Position numbers and translations under genes: made by a program. Of a stretch of 64,000 nucleotides of DNA, positions 7,783 to 15,451 are shown one piece after another. Source of the DNA: Streptomyces sp. NK08204 (GTDB taxonomy: Bacteria > Actinomycetota > Actinomycetes > Streptomycetales > Streptomycetaceae). The first letter of the stretch is position 1, and each line of letters begins with the position of its first letter. The notes under the pieces were generated by a model that saw only the letters and a program-made list of their open reading frames with translations, was not told the origin of the DNA and searched no databases. The stretch is taken from positions 185,849 through 249,848 of the forward strand of contig NZ_JAINVF010000010.1 of the NCBI RefSeq assembly GCF_020400585.1. Reading direction: 5' to 3'.

Positions 7783-7833
7783 ACAGGAGGTGCGTTCCAG
7801 ACAGGAGGTGCATCCAGACCAGAGGTGCATCCC
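7783..7833 (+). repeat. Three short imperfect direct repeats upstream of the hemerythrin gene
   Basis: Three adjacent copies of a 17-18 bp unit (acaggaggtgcgttccag, acaggaggtgcatccag, accagaggtgcatccc) lie 125-175 bp upstream of the hemerythrin start. They could be binding sites or simple slippage products; no palindrome is evident. Confidence 0.5.
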
Positions 7834-7958
7834 GGCGGTGCGTCCGAGCGGGTGAGCTGCGGGCTTGCGGTCGTGCAGGGGCTGTCCGGGGTGGAATCAC
7901 TGACCGCTGGGCGGGAGACGAGCCGGCCCGGAAATGCCAGACGAGAGGCGGATGCGTG

Positions 7959-8519
7959 ATGGGACATGGCGGAAACGTGTTGCAGGAGCTGATGACGGAC
8001 CATCGGGAGGTCGAGGAGTTCTTCGGCCGGATCCAGACCATGACGGGTGGCGGGCAGGAGCTGCGTGATCTCGTGGACGAGGTCACCATCGAGCTGGTCC
8101 GTCACTCGGTCGCCGAGGAGGAGTACCTGTACCCGGCGGTGCGCGAGCACGTCGAGGGCGGTGACGCCCTCGCGGACAAGGAGATCGCGGACCACAGCCG
8201 GGTCGAGAAGCTGCTCAAGCAGCTGGAGGGGATGAAACCCGACGACCGCCAGATGATGCCGCTGCTGCAGCAGCTCATGGACGAGGTGACCGCCCACGTG
8301 CAGGACGAGGAGGACAACCTCTTCCCCATGCTGCGCCAGGCCTGCTCCGCCGAGGCGCTGGACGACCTGGGGGACAAGGTCCGCCGGGCCAAGGCCATGG
8401 CCCCGACCCGCCCGCACCCCGCGGCTCCCTCGACCCCGCCCATGAACAAGCTGCTCGCGCCGGGAGCGGGGCTGGTGGACCGGGCCCGCGATTTCGTCAC
8501 CGGCCGCGGCAGGTCCTGA
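7959..8519 (+). CDS. Hemerythrin HHE domain protein
   Basis: A 186-residue protein with a hemerythrin-like four-helix bundle that would hold a di-iron centre. Ligand-type residues are visible in order: LMTDHREVEEFF (about 11-22), VRHSVAEEEYLYP (about 47-59), ADHSRVEKLL (about 77-86) and HVQDEEDNLFP (about 112-122). Such proteins sense or store O2, NO or iron, or protect against oxidative stress. The C-terminal 50 residues are Pro/Ala-rich and probably flexible. Adjacent GTG (7956) and ATG (7959) are both possible starts after GAGAGGCGG. It stands alone ahead of the tandem-repeat array. Confidence 0.88.
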   Translation: MGHGGNVLQELMTDHREVEEFFGRIQTMTGGGQELRDLVDEVTIELVRHSVAEEEYLYPAVREHVEGGDALADKEIADHSRVEKLLKQLEGMKPDDRQMMPLLQQLMDEVTAHVQDEEDNLFPMLRQACSAEALDDLGDKVRRAKAMAPTRPHPAAPSTPPMNKLLAPGAGLVDRARDFVTGRGRS

Positions 8520-8599
8520 CCCGGAGCCGGCTCCGGGACCGGGACCGGGCAGCACATGGGCTGTCCGAGCTGTCCGCCCCTCGGGGCCGGCCCCCGCGT

Positions 8600-9560
8600 G
8601 CTCTGTCTGCCCCCGCGGCGCCCCGCGCTGCGCTGCTGCCCCCGTCGGGGCGGCACCCGCGTTCCCCGGCTGCTGTGGCCTGACCGGGACGAGAAAACGG
8701 ATGCCGTGGCCCGCAGGCACGCACGCCGCGTTGCGCGCGCAGTGGTGCGTGGAGGCGGAGGCTGCACCCGGCCGCTGTGACGTGGACGCTCTGGACCCGC
8801 GCTGCGCTGCTGTCCCCGTCGGGCCGGCTCCCGCGTTCCGACGGCTGCTGCGGGCTGACCAGACGCAGAAAACGGATGCCGTGGCCCGCAGGCACGCACG
8901 CCGCGTTCCGCGCGCAGTGGTGCGTGGAGGCGGAGGCTGCACCCGGCCGCTGTGACGTGGACGCTCTGGACCCGCGCTGCGCTGCTGCCCCCGTCGGGCC
9001 GGCTCCCGCGTTCCGACGGCTGCTGCGGGCCGGACCAGGACGCAGAAAACGGATGCCGTGGCCCGCAAGCACGCACGCCGCGTCCCACGCGCAGTGGTGC
9101 GTGGAGGCGGAGGCTGCACCCGGCCGCTGTGACGTGGACGCTCTGAACCCGCGCTGCGCTGCTGCCCCCGTCGGGGCCGGCTCCCGCGTTCCCCGGCTGC
9201 TGTGGCCTGACCGGGACGCAGAAAACGGATGCCGTGGCCCGCAGGCACGCACGCCGCGTTCCGCGCGCAGTGGTGCGTGGAGGCGGAGGCTGCACCCGGC
9301 CGCTGTGACGTGGACGCTCTGGACCCGCGCTGCGCTGCTGCCCCCGTCGGGGCCGGCTCCCGCGTTCCGACGGGGGCTGTGGACCTGATCGGGACGCAGA
9401 AAATGGATGCCGTGACCCGGGTGCAGGGACGGACGCCGCGTCCCGGAGGCAGTGACGTGGAGGCGGAGGCTGGACCCGGCCGCTGTGACGTGGACCGTCT
9501 GACCCGGCCCCAGCGACCTGGACCCTCTGGCCTGGCCACTGTGACGCAGACGACGTAGAC
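8600..9560. repeat. Array of about five 176-bp tandem repeats, non-coding
   Basis: A unit of 175-178 bp is repeated head to tail. The landmark gaaaacggatgccgtg starts at 8693, 8868, 9045 and 9221, with a degenerate copy (gaaaatggatgccgtg) at 9399 and a partial unit before 8693. Each unit also holds gtggaggcggaggctgcac and ccggccgctgtgacgtgga. Copies differ by scattered substitutions and 1-3 bp indels, so the unit is not a multiple of three and no protein frame is conserved. Long open frames on both strands are GC artefacts. With its flanks, 8520-9712 holds no gene I can support. Confidence 0.9.
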
Positions 9561-9712
9561 CCCGTGACCCGCGCTGTGACGCGGACCATTCCCTCTTCCA
9601 GACTCCGCTGCCTACGCTGGTGCGTCACGAGCGGGGCAGCGCGGCTCCGTGAAACAGCTCGCGGGACCGATCACACGGACACAGGCGAGCAGCTGCCGAG
9701 GGACGAACCGCC

Positions 9713-10225
9713 GTGTCCGACGACCTGACACCTGTCATAGCCGCTTCCACCCGCTGGCTCCTGGCCGCCTATCCGGCCCCGACAGGCGCGCTCAGCCGGG
9801 CGCTGGCCGAGGCCCAGGCCCGACAGGCCGCCACTCTCGCCGCCACCCTGCGCTATCCCACCAGCCTGGACGTGCAGCTGCTTCATCTGCTGGCGCCGAG
9901 CGGATCCGACCGCTTGGACTGGCTCACCGGATGCGATCCGCAGCCGGAGGACCTGGCCTGGCGGACATGGGTCGACGAAACCGTCGTCAGCTGGGCCGCC
10001 TGTCTCCTGGCCGACCCCGACCTGGCCGCGCGCGCTCGCCAGGCCCTGACGGCAACCGAGCACCACACGGAGGTCGGCGGGGTGCAGCGGCTGACCGAGC
10101 CCAGCGGCCGGGACACCGAAGCCGCCGCGCTGCTGCGGCATCCGGACCTGCTGGAAGGCGTCGCCGGCCTGCACCGGCCCCAGCTCATGGAACTGCTGAA
10201 CGTCGACGGCGTCGGACTGCGGTGA
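9713..10225 (+). CDS. Hypothetical protein, 170 aa
   Basis: I do not recognise this protein. It is an all-helical looking, Ala/Leu-rich soluble protein with no signal peptide. Notable stretches are ASTRWLLAAYPAPTGAL near the N-terminus, a Trp-rich middle (LDWLTGC, LAWRTWVDETVVSWAACLLADPDL) and an acidic end. Codon use matches the genome, so it is likely real. GTG 9713 has only a weak purine-rich upstream region. It lies between the tandem array and the convergent CsbD gene. Confidence 0.6.
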   Translation: MSDDLTPVIAASTRWLLAAYPAPTGALSRALAEAQARQAATLAATLRYPTSLDVQLLHLLAPSGSDRLDWLTGCDPQPEDLAWRTWVDETVVSWAACLLADPDLAARARQALTATEHHTEVGGVQRLTEPSGRDTEAAALLRHPDLLEGVAGLHRPQLMELLNVDGVGLR

Positions 10226-10328
10226 TGCCGCCGGCGCCGGTGGCGCGAACCGACGGCACCTTCGCGCAAGGAGCGGCGGGGACCCCCTTCGGTGAACGGG
10301 AACGGGAACCCCGCCGGGTGCCTCACTG

Positions 10329-10511
10329 TCAGTCCTTGAAGGCGTCCTTCGCCTTCTCCTTCGCCTGACGGACATCGCCCTTGGCCTTGCGGGCCTTGCC
10401 CTTGAGCGCGGCCCCCTGGTCGTCGACCGCCTGGCCGGCCCTCTCCTTGGCCTTGCCCGTGGCCTGCTCCGTCTTCGCCCTGGCCTTCTGCTCCTTCGCC
10501 ACTGTGCTCAC
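10329..10511 (-). CDS. CsbD-like stress protein
   Basis: A 60-residue, Lys/Ala-rich protein of the CsbD family (first known as a sigma-B controlled general stress protein of Bacillus). The pattern KTEQATGKAKERAGQAVDDQ followed by ALKGKARKAKGDVRQAKEKAKDAF is the usual two-helix repeat. Its function is unknown. It converges with the gene at 9713, and the next gene upstream on the same strand starts at 10979. Confidence 0.85.
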   Translation of the reverse strand: MSTVAKEQKARAKTEQATGKAKERAGQAVDDQGAALKGKARKAKGDVRQAKEKAKDAFKD

Positions 10512-10577
10512 CCCTTGTCACCTGCGCGCGAGTGTCACCACACGGTGTGATCCTCGGCGGCGTCCCCAAACATGGCA

Positions 10578-10979
10578 TCAGCGCCCGGCGAATCCCTGGT
10601 CCGTCGGCACGACCTCACGGCCGAGCGGCATGAGCGAGATCGGAATGAGCTTGAGATTCGCCCAGCCGAAGGGGATACCGACGATCGACAGGAAGAGCGG
10701 GATGCTCGTGATCAGGTGCGCCAGAGCCAGCCACCACCCCGCGAAGATCACCCAGATCACGTTGCCGACGAACGATCCCGCCCCAGCGTCCGGCCGGTCC
10801 ACGGTGGTCCGGCCGAACGGCCACAGGACGAAGCCGGCGATGCGCAGCGACGCGATGCCGAACGGGATGGTGACGATCAGGATGAAGCAGACCAGTGCAG
10901 CGATCAGATAGCCGAGAGCCATCCACAGGCCGCAGAAGACGAGCCACAGGATGTTGAGCAGCAGGTTGAACACCTTCAT
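10578..10979 (-). CDS. YccF domain inner membrane protein
   Basis: A 133-residue membrane protein with two copies of the YccF motif. The first is NILWLVFCGLWMALGYLIAALV with TIPFGIASLRIAGFVLWPFGR; the second is VIWVIFAGWWLALAHLITSIPLF with IPFGWANLKLIPISLMPLGR. Each copy is a membrane hairpin followed by a conserved IPFG...P.GR loop. The function is unknown. The ATG at 10979 is preceded on its strand by GGAGAGG. The length fits the family. Confidence 0.9.
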   Translation of the reverse strand: MKVFNLLLNILWLVFCGLWMALGYLIAALVCFILIVTIPFGIASLRIAGFVLWPFGRTTVDRPDAGAGSFVGNVIWVIFAGWWLALAHLITSIPLFLSIVGIPFGWANLKLIPISLMPLGREVVPTDQGFAGR

Positions 10980-11070
10980 GATCGGCACCTCTCCAGGTCG
11001 GTCCGCCGGCACTGCCTGCTGAGACAAGTATCGACCGGCCACGCGCCCAGGTGAACTCGTGGCCGTGAGA

Positions 11071-12327
11071 TCACCGGCGGGCCGGACGGGCCGCCCACCA
11101 GCGTCGTGCACCGTACGCGGCCACCCCGGCCGCCAGCACCCCCGCCCCGACGACCACCGAGGCCGCCGGCAGCGCGAACGCCAGCGTGGCGCAGCCCACC
11201 AGCCCCACCAGCGGCACCGCCCGCGACAGCGGAGCCGGGCTGAGCGTCCACGCCGAGGCATTGGCCACGGCGTAGTAGGCCAGCACACCGAAGGAGGAGA
11301 AGCCGATGGCACCCCGCACGTCCACCACCGCGGCCAGCACGGCGACCACCGCGCCCACCGTCAGCTCCGCCCGGTGCGGGACCTGGAACCGCGGATGCAC
11401 GGCGGCCAGTGCGCCGGGCAGATGGCCGTCCCGGGCCATGGCGAGGGTCGTCCGGGACACGCCGAGGATCAGCGCGAGCAGCGAGCCGAGCGCCGCCACC
11501 GCCGCTCCCACCCGCACCACCGGCACCAGTCCCGGCACCCCCGCCGCGCGCACCGCGTCGGCCAGCGGCGCCGTCGTGTGTCCGAGCCGGTCCGCGCCGA
11601 GAACGGCGAGGGCGGCGACGGCCACGGACGCGTAGACCACCAGGGTGATTCCGAGGGCGAGGGGGATCGCACGCGGAATGGTGCGTTCCGGATCCCGCAC
11701 CTCCTCGCCGAGCGTCGCGATCCGCGCGTACCCGGCGAACGCGAAGAACAGCAGACCGGCCGCCTGGAGCACCCCGCCCGCACCCGACGACAGCCCGACG
11801 TCCAGCCGACCGGCGGCGGCCTGCCCGGAGCCGAGGCACACGGCCACCACGGAAGCGAGGACAGCCAGCACCACGGCCACGATCCCCCGGGTCAGCCACG
11901 CCGACTTCTGGATACCGCCGTAGTTCACGGCGGTCAGGGCCACCACGGCCGCGACCGCCACCGCGTGCGCCTGCTCCGGCCATACGTACGCGCCCACGGT
12001 GAGCGCCATCGCCGCGCAGGAGGCGGTCTTGCCGACCACGAACGCCCAGCCGGCGAGATAGCCCCAGAAGGCGCCCAGCCGCTCCCGCCCGTACACGTAC
12101 GTCCCGCCCGAAGCCGGATAGCGTGCGGCGAGCCGCGCCGAGGACGTGGCATTGCAGTAGGCCACCAAGGCCGCGACGGTGAGACCGGGCAGCAGCCCGG
12201 ACCCGGCGGCGCGCGCGGCGGGCCCCAGGGCGGAGAAGACGCCGGCCCCGATCATCGAGCCGAGGCCGATGATCACAGCGTCACGCACGCCGAGAGTGCG
12301 TCGCAGAGCGGTGCCGGGACGTGTCAT
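11071..12327 (-). CDS. APC superfamily amino acid permease
   Basis: A 418-residue, roughly 11-12 helix transporter of the amino acid-polyamine-organocation superfamily. Diagnostic is the unwound first helix with VRDAVIIGLGSMIGAGVFSALGP (about 11-33). ATSSARLAARYPASGGTYVYGRE (helix 2/3 loop) and a conserved Glu in YARIATLGEEVRDPERTIPRAI follow. It probably imports an amino acid or other cationic substrate in exchange or with protons; specificity cannot be read. ATG 12327 is chosen because the family motif starts soon after it; an upstream extension is basic and atypical. Confidence 0.9.
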   Translation of the reverse strand: MTRPGTALRRTLGVRDAVIIGLGSMIGAGVFSALGPAARAAGSGLLPGLTVAALVAYCNATSSARLAARYPASGGTYVYGRERLGAFWGYLAGWAFVVGKTASCAAMALTVGAYVWPEQAHAVAVAAVVALTAVNYGGIQKSAWLTRGIVAVVLAVLASVVAVCLGSGQAAAGRLDVGLSSGAGGVLQAAGLLFFAFAGYARIATLGEEVRDPERTIPRAIPLALGITLVVYASVAVAALAVLGADRLGHTTAPLADAVRAAGVPGLVPVVRVGAAVAALGSLLALILGVSRTTLAMARDGHLPGALAAVHPRFQVPHRAELTVGAVVAVLAAVVDVRGAIGFSSFGVLAYYAVANASAWTLSPAPLSRAVPLVGLVGCATLAFALPAASVVVGAGVLAAGVAAYGARRWWAARPARR

Positions 12328-12557
12328 GCACCGAACCCTACTGAGCACCCCCCGGGACCGGCAGGGAGCCGGCTGAACCGCGGCCTGGAAGGGAGGCGCC
12401 GGGGGCGGCGGTGACCGGGGCCGCCGCAATCAGATGGTGGACCCGTGACGTCCTCTTCACCGACGAGGCACGAACACGTGCGGGAGGGACATCAGGTCCT
12501 CACCGAATCCTCAGCGGCGGACGGCGTGCTCACGGCGCGGCAGGGCAGGGGCATGGC

Positions 12558-12824
12558 ATGAGCATCATCGGCTGGATCGTCCTCGGACTCGCGGCCGGAG
12601 TCGTCGCCAAGCTGCTCCTGCCGGGCCGCGACCCGGGAGGCTTCATCGGCACGACCCTCATCGGTATCGCGGGCGCGTTCACCGGCGGCTGGATCTCGGC
12701 GCGCTGGCTGGACCATCCCATCAGCAAGCACTTCTTCGACGGCGCCACCTGGGCCGCAGCCATCGGCGGCTCACTCGTCCTGCTGGTCGTCCACCGCATC
12801 CTGTTCGGCACCACCCGCGACTGA
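12558..12824 (+). CDS. GlsB/YeaQ/YmgE family membrane protein
   Basis: An 88-residue protein with three hydrophobic segments of the GlsB/YeaQ/YmgE ('transglycosylase-associated') family: MSIIGWIVLGLAAGVVAKLLLPG, then GFIGTTLIGIAGAFTGGWI, then AAIGGSLVLLVVHRIL. The Gly pattern (GWI.LGL.AG..AK.L.PG.D.GG) is typical. It is a general-stress or envelope protein without known activity. ATG 12558 directly precedes the family start. It is divergent from the permease. Confidence 0.87.
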   Translation: MSIIGWIVLGLAAGVVAKLLLPGRDPGGFIGTTLIGIAGAFTGGWISARWLDHPISKHFFDGATWAAAIGGSLVLLVVHRILFGTTRD

Positions 12825-12948
12825 TCGATGCCTCGACGACACCTGCGCGACGACTGCACGACGACCGAAGGAACGGACACCACCGGGTGCCCGCCCTTCG
12901 TATCTGTGCGGCACGTTCCGTACGCGGTGTCCGCGGCGTACGTGCGTC

Positions 12949-13437
12949 CTACCGGTAGTTCACGAACTGCAGCGCGAAGTCGAAGTCCTTGCCCTTCAGC
13001 AGGGCGATGACGGTCTGCAGGTCGTCGCGGCTCTTGGAGGAGACCCGCAGCTCGTCACCCTGGACCTGGGCCTTCACACCCTTCGGGCCCTCGTCGCGGA
13101 TGATCTTCGCCACCTTCTTCGCGTTCTCCTGGGAGATGCCCTCCTGGATCGACGCGAAGATCTTGTACTCCTTGCCGGAGAGCTGGGGCTCGCCCGCGTC
13201 CAGCGCCTTCAGCGAGATACCGCGCTTGATCAGCTTGGACTGGAAGACGTCGAGGACGGCCTTCACCCGGTCCTCGGAGTTCGCCTCCATGAGGATCTTG
13301 TCCCCGGACCACGCGATCGAGGCACCCACGCCCTTGAAGTCGTAGCGCTGCGAGATCTCCTTGGCGGCCTGGTTGAGGGCGTTGTCGACCTCCTGCCGCT
13401 CGACCTTCGAGACGATGTCGAAACTGGAGTCGGCCAT
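12949..13437 (-). CDS. YajQ family nucleotide-binding protein
   Basis: A 162-residue cytosolic protein of the YajQ family, two ferredoxin-like domains known in other bacteria to bind nucleotides (cyclic di-GMP in Xanthomonas). Family marks are MADSSFDIVSKVERQEVDNAL at the start, QRYDFKG (about 31-37) and the end KDFDFALQFVNYR. The length is exactly that of the family. It lies just upstream of, and divergent from, tRNA-Tyr. Confidence 0.95.
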   Translation of the reverse strand: MADSSFDIVSKVERQEVDNALNQAAKEISQRYDFKGVGASIAWSGDKILMEANSEDRVKAVLDVFQSKLIKRGISLKALDAGEPQLSGKEYKIFASIQEGISQENAKKVAKIIRDEGPKGVKAQVQGDELRVSSKSRDDLQTVIALLKGKDFDFALQFVNYR

Positions 13438-13663
13438 GTCCTGTGGCTCCTTGTATCAGGGTGCGTATCGGGTGCGGGCGGGCGTGCAAGGCGGCTGCCG
13501 CCGAGCCAGGCATCAGGCCGGACCGCATCCGCACCAGCCTAGCCATCCCACGACCCCGGGGGCGCAGATCAATCGGGTGGCGAAGCACCCCTCCGCATCG
13601 GGTATTGTTTACGTCGTTGCCAGGGAGCACCGCCGAAAAGCGGTTCGAACGGCAGCAAAACCC

Positions 13664-13745
13664 GGCGGTGTGCCCGAGCGGCCAAAGGGAGCAGACTGTA
13701 AATCTGCCGGCTCAGCCTTCCCAGGTTCGAATCCTGGCGCCGCCA
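13664..13745 (+). tRNA. tRNA-Tyr (GTA)
   Basis: The 82-nt gene folds as a class II tRNA. Acceptor ggcggtg pairs with cgccgcc, the anticodon loop ctGTAaa gives GTA, an extended variable arm follows, and the T arm is ccagg-ttcgaat-cctgg with discriminator A at 13745. No CCA is encoded. A tRNA-Tyr gene is the known chromosomal attachment site of the Streptomyces element SLP1, and an integrase remnant lies 200 bp downstream. Confidence 0.96.
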
Positions 13746-13757
13746 CACGGGAGAAGA

Positions 13758-13800
13758 CCCCCTCCGATCAGCCATTACGGCAGGTCGGAGGGGGTTTCTT
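13758..13800 (+). terminator. Intrinsic terminator after tRNA-Tyr
   Basis: A 10-bp stem (ccccctccga at 13758-13767 with tcggaggggg at 13785-13794) is followed directly by tttcttcgttctt. It begins 12 bp after the tRNA. Confidence 0.9.
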
Positions 13801-13948
13801 CGTTCTTGGCGGCCGTTCGATCCGGCGCCGGACTCACTGAAGGTGTCTCAGCCCGTCCCGCCCGGACTCCCCTCTGATCAACCGGTCCCGCCCGGACCCC
13901 CTCTGATCAGCGCGTGTCCCCCCACACGCCCCTCGTGGGAACGAACCC

Positions 13949-14188
13949 TCACTCGGGCTCGTGCCACTCGCGCAGCGCGGCATCGATCCGGCTGTCGGCC
14001 CGTTCGCGGGTCTGATCCAAGACCTTGGCGTACATCCTGTGCGGGAGCGCGACGCTGTGGCCGGCACGGCGGGCACACTCCATCGAGCCGACTCCTGAGC
14101 CGAGCCAGAAGGACCCCCCGGCGTGGCGAAGATCATACGGACGGCGAGAAGGCATGGAGACCGCCTCCACCTCGGTCAGTGCGTTCAT
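13949..14188 (-). pseudogene. C-terminal remnant of a tyrosine site-specific recombinase (integrase)
   Basis: This 79-codon fragment matches only the catalytic end of actinobacterial phage/ICE integrases. RPYDLRHAGGSFWL carries the conserved Arg-His block and RRAGHS the third conserved element. HRMYAKVLD contains the nucleophilic Tyr, and the C-terminal helix ends in ALREWHE. The N-terminal core-binding domain and the first catalytic Arg are missing, so it cannot be functional. The 3' end faces the tRNA-Tyr gene, the usual integrase orientation for an element inserted at that tRNA. The apparent start codon at 14188 falls inside a tandem repeat array. Confidence 0.8.
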
Positions 14189-14244
14189 GGAACTGCGCGT
14201 TCATGGAACTGCGCGTTCATGGAACTGCGCGTTCATGGAACTGC
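14181..14244. repeat. Four perfect 16-bp tandem repeats
   Basis: The unit gcgttcatggaactgc is repeated four times without a mismatch (14181, 14197, 14213, 14229). Each copy contains ttcatggaa, a TTC-N3-GAA half-site arrangement. The block sits at the truncated end of the integrase remnant. Confidence 0.95.
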
Positions 14245-14420
14245 GGGGCGGCGAAGGACGAGGTCTTCGGCATCCTCCGGACACGCGCCCCGCACCTGCT
14301 GCCCCGGGCGCCCTCCAGCGAGCCGAGGGCCTTCTCGGGTGCCGCCTGCGAACTGTGCACACCGCGGATCGCAGGGGCATCTTCGTGTCGGCCGAGTCCG
14401 AGGCCGGGCAGACTGACGGC

Positions 14421-14633
14421 ATGTCCTCCCGTCGCAGAGCCTGTCCGGTGTGCCGCCGTGAGATCGCCGTCGTCGCGGGGCGCTTCGCCCGGCACGATCC
14501 TCCACGGGCACGGGAGAGCGGGGAACTCGTCTCCTGCCCGGGGTCGCGGCGGCAGGCGCAACCAGGGCCCGTCCAGCCGTCGTTGGACGGCTACACCGTG
14601 CCGGACTTCCCCGGGCAGCTGCCGCTCTTCTGA
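14421..14633 (+). CDS. Small conserved Streptomyces protein with CxxC motif
   Basis: A 70-residue protein with an N-terminal CPVC pair (residues 8-11), a later His (RFARHDPP) and a third Cys (LVSCPGSRR). The set could bind a zinc ion, although it lacks a clear fourth Cys. The C-terminus DGYTVPDFPGQLPLF is hydrophobic and Pro-rich. I remember similar short proteins annotated as hypothetical across Streptomyces. ATG 14421 is chosen because conservation seems to start there. The function is unknown; a role in nucleic-acid or protein binding is only a guess. Confidence 0.6.
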   Translation: MSSRRRACPVCRREIAVVAGRFARHDPPRARESGELVSCPGSRRQAQPGPVQPSLDGYTVPDFPGQLPLF

Positions 14634-14649
14634 CGCCGACTTCGGGCTC

Positions 14650-15306
14650 TCAGTTCCCCGCGATCGACTTCACGGCGACCGACACCGGCGTCGAGCCGCT
14701 GATCAGCTCCAGCGTCAGACCCGCCGTCGCCGGCGTGTCCACCAGCTCCGCCAGTACGGCCGCCACGTCGTCCCGCGGGACCGTGCCGTGCCCGGTGTGG
14801 GCCTCGAGGCGCACCTGGCCGGTGCCCGCGTCGTCCGTCAGCGACCCGGGCCGCAGGATCGTCCAGTCCAGGCCCTCCTGGCGGGCGACGTGGGCGTCGG
14901 CCTCGCCCTTGGCGCGCAGGTACACGTCGAAGACCTCGTCGCCCTTGTGCGCGGGATCCGCGCCCATCGAGGAGACCACCAGGAAGCGGCGTACGCGCGC
15001 GCGGACGGCCGCGTCCGCGAAGAGCACCGCGGCGGCCCTGTCCACGGTCTCCTTGCGGGCCGCACCGCTGCCCGGGCCCGCGCCGGCCGCGAAGACCGCC
15101 GCGTCGGCGCCCTGCAGGTGGGCGGCGACCCCCTCCACCGTGGCGGACTCCAGGTCGAGCAGCACCGGTTCGGCGCCGGCCGCTCGCAGATCGTCACCCT
15201 GTTCGGGCTTTCGGATGATCCCTGCGACCTCGTCCCCGCGCGCGGAGAGCAGCCGTTCCAGGCGCAGTGCGATCTGACCATGACCACCAGCGATGACGAT
15301 GCGCAT
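14650..15306 (-). CDS. NAD(P)H-binding SDR-like protein
   Basis: A 218-residue atypical short-chain dehydrogenase/reductase (NAD(P)-binding Rossmann fold, SDR_a5 type). The N-terminal glycine motif is MRIVIAGGHGQIALRLERLL; later come DAAVFAAGAGPGSG, the strand-turn RRFLVVSSMGAD and the active-site-region Tyr-x-x-x-Lys in FDVYLRAKGEAD. The end TILRPGSLTDD is typical of NmrA/YwnB-like proteins. Probable roles are redox sensing or reduction of a small quinone or ketone; the substrate is unknown. ATG 15306 begins the Rossmann motif; upstream in-frame codons add a basic leader. Confidence 0.88.
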   Translation of the reverse strand: MRIVIAGGHGQIALRLERLLSARGDEVAGIIRKPEQGDDLRAAGAEPVLLDLESATVEGVAAHLQGADAAVFAAGAGPGSGAARKETVDRAAAVLFADAAVRARVRRFLVVSSMGADPAHKGDEVFDVYLRAKGEADAHVARQEGLDWTILRPGSLTDDAGTGQVRLEAHTGHGTVPRDDVAAVLAELVDTPATAGLTLELISGSTPVSVAVKSIAGN

Positions 15307-15451
15307 GTCTTTGACCGTACGCCCGAATAGCCGCATCCGCCGCATGAGTTCCGGCCGCACGCCGAGAGTGCGTGTGTCGTTTCCGGGGCGTGCGCCCGGC
15401 GAGGGTCGCGACCGCGCACCACCCTGCGTGCCATCCGTGGGCCCACGCCCG

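Noticed and set aside
7620..9628. Minus-strand open frames of 500-640 codons across the 176-bp repeats
   Set aside because: The repeat unit is not a multiple of three, so the 'protein' repeats change frame from copy to copy. The composition is Arg/Gly/Ser/Pro from GC content.
14181..14244. Possible CRISPR array
   Set aside because: The 16-bp units are directly adjacent with no spacers, and no cas gene is present.
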